24,219 bases of DNA from an uncultured Bacteroidales bacterium (lineage in GTDB: Bacteria; Bacteroidota; Bacteroidia; Bacteroidales; UBA932), in the NCBI GenBank assembly GCA_900546395.1, contig URDD01000039.1, forward strand, positions 1 through 24,219, given 5' to 3'. Positions 22,088 through 24,219 of this stretch are shown here, piece by piece. The position numbers and the translations under genes are program-made. The notes below the pieces were generated by a model that saw nothing but the letters and a program-made list of their open reading frames with translations, ran no database searches and was not told the DNA's origin. Numbering within the stretch: the first letter of the stretch is position 1; every line of letters starts with the position of its first letter.

Positions 22088-22759
22088 ATAAAAGATAGAA
22101 TCTTGCACTTTGCTGGTTCTCTTGGAATCAGCAAAAGGGAGTTTTATAGTAAAATTCAAGTTTCGAGAGGCACTTTGGAATCAAAAACAGGAATTACTGA
22201 AGATGTATTGGCGAAATTTATCGCCACATATCCAGATGTTTCATTAAACTGGCTATTGACTGGCGAAGGAAATATGCTAAAGGAGACAATGCCTGTAGCT
22301 ATTAATCAGACTTTTCCTCTCCGTACTGACCGACAAGTGGAAATTCAGGATATTCCTCTTTATGACATCAGTGCAACTGCCGGAATCCTTGCCATATTCA
22401 ACGACAATCACATAAATCCGGAAGACTACCTAAGAGTTCCGAATCTTCCTCCGGTTGATGGAGCTATATATGTAAGAGGAGAATCTATGGTACCACTTCT
22501 GAAGAGTGGAGACATTATAATATATAAGAAACTTGCCTGTTCTCTTGACAGTATTCTGTGGGGGCAAATATACTTACTGTCATTCTCGGCCGGTGGTGAG
22601 ACATTCACTGTAGTCAAATACCTGCAGAAGTCTGATCAGCCAGGCTATATCCGTTTGGTTAGTCAGAACGACCGTTTCCAACCTAAAGATATCCCACTCG
22701 ACAGCATCCACGCCCTTGCTATCGTCAAAGCTTCAATTACTTTTCACACCATAGAATAG
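22058..22759 (+). CDS. LexA/CI-type phage repressor (HTH + S24 peptidase)
   Basis: A 233-residue protein. The N-terminal 70 residues form a HTH of the Bacteroidota CI/BHI type (RILHFAGSLGISKREFYSKI, VSRGTLESKTGITEDVLAKF). The C-terminal peptidase has the cleavage site Ala108-Gly109 (ISATAGILAIF), nucleophile Ser143 (YVRGESMVPLLKSGDII) and Lys187 (TFTVVKYLQK), as in LexA-type autoproteolysis. The prophage is therefore likely inducible through RecA/SOS. Classic Mu Repc lacks this domain, so the lysogeny switch is not Mu-like. It faces the early operon across the dyad at 22003-22037. Confidence 0.9.
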   Translation: MQEKEQKISPIKDRILHFAGSLGISKREFYSKIQVSRGTLESKTGITEDVLAKFIATYPDVSLNWLLTGEGNMLKETMPVAINQTFPLRTDRQVEIQDIPLYDISATAGILAIFNDNHINPEDYLRVPNLPPVDGAIYVRGESMVPLLKSGDIIIYKKLACSLDSILWGQIYLLSFSAGGETFTVVKYLQKSDQPGYIRLVSQNDRFQPKDIPLDSIHALAIVKASITFHTIE

Positions 22760-22818
22760 GTGGCATCAATATTGAGGCTATTTCAACATATTTACTAACC
22801 TTTTAATTTCAAACAATT

Positions 22819-23448
22819 ATGGATGCAATCGTATCATGGATTTTGGAGCATTGGCCGATGTTGGGAGTCATTGTAATTGTTGCAGTGATAGTGTGGTTTA
22901 TATCCCAATACGTTGCTAAGGTTGAGAACTCCAGAAAGAAAATCGAGACTCTGCCATGCGAGTCTCACAAATCAGCTATTGACAGTCTGACAACGATGAA
23001 TACCACGGTGGACTCCATCAACGAGCAGGTAACGGAAATTTCAAAGTGGATAATGCGATTTGACGGCTCTATGATAGATCCGCTGACCCGCAAATGTAGT
23101 CCTCGCATTATGACATTTGTCGGGCAAGAATTGTTCAGGCAGTCGGGGGCAGAGCAAGCAGTCAGCGACAATGCCTCTTATCTCATTTCCGAGATAGAAA
23201 AGAAGTCACCAGCAACTCCTTACGATGTTGAGAACACTGCCTTGAATGTCTTGTTGGGCAATATGACTCATTCTATGTATGAGCCAATCAAGAACTACAT
23301 CTACTACCAACCGGAAATTATTACCCTAAAGAATGAAAAAGGCGAAGACTGTCAGATACATCTGTCTCTTAATGCTATTATCCGTCTAATGGGCATCAAA
23401 CTGAGAGACTTATATCTTGCAAAACACCCGGAAATAATACCGGAATAA
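22819..23448 (+). CDS. Membrane-anchored protein of unknown function (lysogeny cargo candidate)
   Basis: A 209-residue protein beginning MDAIVSWILEHWPMLGVIVI, with a single transmembrane segment about 12-34 followed by RKKIETLPCESHKSAIDSLT and a helical stretch (TTMNTTVDSINEQVTEISKW). The remainder is soluble and alpha-helical, with no recognised domain. It stands in the rightward direction behind the repressor with a 59-nt gap, so it is probably made from the prophage. The position suits superinfection exclusion or anti-phage function. It ends just before a strong terminator. An LPCESH motif with a lone Cys is visible. Confidence 0.65.
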   Translation: MDAIVSWILEHWPMLGVIVIVAVIVWFISQYVAKVENSRKKIETLPCESHKSAIDSLTTMNTTVDSINEQVTEISKWIMRFDGSMIDPLTRKCSPRIMTFVGQELFRQSGAEQAVSDNASYLISEIEKKSPATPYDVENTALNVLLGNMTHSMYEPIKNYIYYQPEIITLKNEKGEDCQIHLSLNAIIRLMGIKLRDLYLAKHPEIIPE

Positions 23449-23471
23449 CACTCTGCCAAGAATCCGCAATA

Positions 23472-23506
23472 ACGGTCGACACTGATAAGGATGTCGGCCG
23501 TTTGTT
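23472..23506 (+). terminator. Rho-independent terminator of the lysogeny genes
   Basis: A 10-bp stem, ACGGTCGACA (23472-23481) with TGTCGGCCGT (23492-23501), contains one G-U pair and a 10-nt loop, followed by TTGTTTTG. It ends the repressor/membrane protein transcript. Confidence 0.75.
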
Positions 23507-23608
23507 TTGCTATAGTAAGCCGCACACACACTTTTTTCGCCTCTATTACATCCTTAATCCATCATTTACAGTCACTTATCTTCAATTTTAAGCGCAAAAT
23601 TTATGTAT

Positions 23609-23680
23609 TTTGGGGTACTTATACAGCCTTTTTTCTGCATTTTCCTGCGTTTTTATGTCAGTTTGGGGTAATTATACAGG
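23609..23680. repeat. Two copies of TTTGGGGTAmTTATACAG
   Basis: TTTGGGGTACTTATACAG at 23609-23626 and TTTGGGGTAATTATACAG at 23662-23679, 53 bp apart and differing at one position. Short related flanks (TTTATGT) precede both. Candidate protein-binding sites. Confidence 0.6.
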
Positions 23681-23697
23681 GTTATTTTGCACGAATT

Positions 23698-23776
23698 TGT
23701 CCGCCCTAATGTCCGTCCAATATGCACTTTTCGTTTTAGCGGTGTCCGTCCTAATGTCCGTCCAAGTGTCCGCCCT
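23698..23776. repeat. Iterons TGTCCGyCC (12-bp spacing)
   Basis: Five copies of TGTCCG(C/T)CC start at 23698, 23710, 23743, 23755 and 23767; adjacent members are 12 bp apart, with one 33-bp gap. Longer pairs share TGTCCGyCCTAATGTCCG. This looks like an array for a multi-subunit DNA-binding protein, possibly an enhancer of transposition or a regulator site. Confidence 0.65.
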
Positions 23777-24058
23777 CTCTGAATTATGGGTGTTTTAGAA
23801 GTTTTCAGGCAAGCAGAGAATTGGCGGCTTTTTCCACGCCTTTTAAGACCCATTTGAACAGTATTCATCTGGTAATTGAACAGAGACTCCAGAATACAAT
23901 AATACCGCCTATACGCCCTTAAATGGACAATATAGACGGTTTCAGCCTCTTTTACGCTTCAAAGTAAACGCCCGCCGGCCTCAATGTTAAACACTTCTCA
24001 AATAATCCGTTCAAACGCGGCCCGGAATGTTAAGCCCAAGTAAAGCAATTGTACAATT

Positions 24059-24142
24059 CGTTTTTGAACCCCTTTTACCTAACTCTCACACTCTCAACTA
24101 CTTCCTATTTCCTACTTAACACATCTCGTTTTTACCCCCTTA
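24059..24142. repeat. Terminal repeat pair, candidate transposase-binding sites
   Basis: CGTTTTTGAACCCCTTTTAC at 24059-24078 and CGTTTTTACCCCCTTA at 24127-24142 are similar, 68 bp apart, the second ending at the probable phage terminus. Their spacing and end position are what is expected of Mu L1/L2-type MuA sites. Confidence 0.4.
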
Positions 24143-24219
24143 TGAGTAACGGAGAATTGTACACTATAGTCACCAACAAAGCAGCAAAAGGAAGAAATGG
24201 ATCTATAGTAGCGATTGTC
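24142..24219 (+). pseudogene. Truncated ISAon1-type transposase gene (host flank, cut by window edge)
   Basis: The open frame reads MSNGELYTIVTNKAAKGRNG, then SIVAIV, to the window edge. From memory this equals an internal segment of ISAon1-family transposases, where it is preceded by ...DETSL. Here the residues before SNGELYT (SRFYPLM) do not fit, so homology begins abruptly at about 24142. The gene seems to have been split by insertion of the phage, its 5' part lying beyond the other phage end. No homology search was possible; a phage gene is the alternative. Confidence 0.5.

Larger units (their letters stand above)
23507..24141. other. Non-coding phage end region
   Basis: About 630 nt without a supported gene. 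It contains the repeat sets listed separately, a perfect 12-bp palindrome AATTGTACAATT at 24047-24058 and many short AT-rich repeats. A 71-codon minus-strand frame at 23653-23868 is an effect of the 12-bp repeats and is not accepted as a gene. The region corresponds to the Mu left-end attachment region with transposase-binding sites. Confidence 0.6.

Noticed and set aside
23653..23868. 71-codon minus-strand frame with repeated GRTLGRT
   Set aside because: The repeated residues arise from the 12-bp DNA iterons; no family, no start context, and the frame lies in a terminal regulatory region.
1..24219. CRISPR array or diversity-generating retroelement
   Set aside because: No regular repeat-spacer array and no reverse transcriptase frame; the repeats present are short regulatory types. 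A DGR could still lie beyond the window.

Overview
The window holds most of a Mu-like, replicatively transposing, contractile-tailed prophage in a Bacteroidota host (Bacteroides/Parabacteroides/Alistipes/Prevotella type). Evidence for the host group: start codons are preceded by AT-rich leaders without Shine-Dalgarno sequences, several promoters fit the Bacteroidota -7 box TAnnTTTG, and the right edge appears to run into an ISAon1-type Bacteroidota transposase. Evidence for the phage type: a DDE MuA-like transposase next to a MuB-like AAA+ ATPase, a DUF3164-type early protein, DUF935 portal, MuF-type minor head protein, gp36/gp37-like proteins, ClpP-type protease with scaffold, DUF2586-type sheath and gpD/gpV-type baseplate proteins.

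Layout, left to right. (1) 1-7934, minus strand: late block B, read leftwards in the order protease/scaffold, major capsid, sheath, tube, tail assembly chaperone with a -1 frameshift site, tape measure, DUF6046-like tail protein, baseplate hub, gpV-like baseplate protein (cut by the left edge). (2) 7935-8093: a divergent late control region with mirrored -7 boxes and 22-bp spaced direct repeats. (3) 8094-14512, plus strand: late block A, small and large terminase, gp36-like, portal, MuF, an AT-rich nuclease-like cargo gene (moron) with its own hairpin, gpG-like and gp37-like proteins. (4) 14490-21973, minus strand: the early operon, read leftwards from 21973: regulator-like protein, a 35-aa ORF, a tRNA-like element, MuA, a second tRNA-like element, MuB, a second P-loop ATPase, a GemA-like protein, a run of very small genes, a small membrane protein, DUF3164 and a tail of tiny ORFs. 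(5) 21974-23448: the immunity region, face-to-face promoters within one dyad, a LexA/CI-type S24 repressor and a membrane-anchored protein of unknown role. (6) 23449-about 24140: a non-coding terminal segment with a terminator, 12-bp spaced iterons and other repeats, then a probable phage/host junction and the start of a truncated host transposase gene.

How it works together. The repressor keeps the leftward early operon silent; when released, MuA and MuB drive replicative transposition from the ends, and the late blocks A and B are then switched on in opposite directions from the shared 7935-8093 region. The late genes are split into two divergent blocks, unlike Mu where all are co-directional.

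Most notable: a textbook -1 frameshift cassette at the portal-MuF boundary where MuF lacks a usable ATG; a nuclease-like ORF in frame with MuF and separated from it by one stop codon; and two tRNA-like elements with perfect acceptor, D and T arms but abnormal anticodon arms, bracketing the transposase gene inside its operon.
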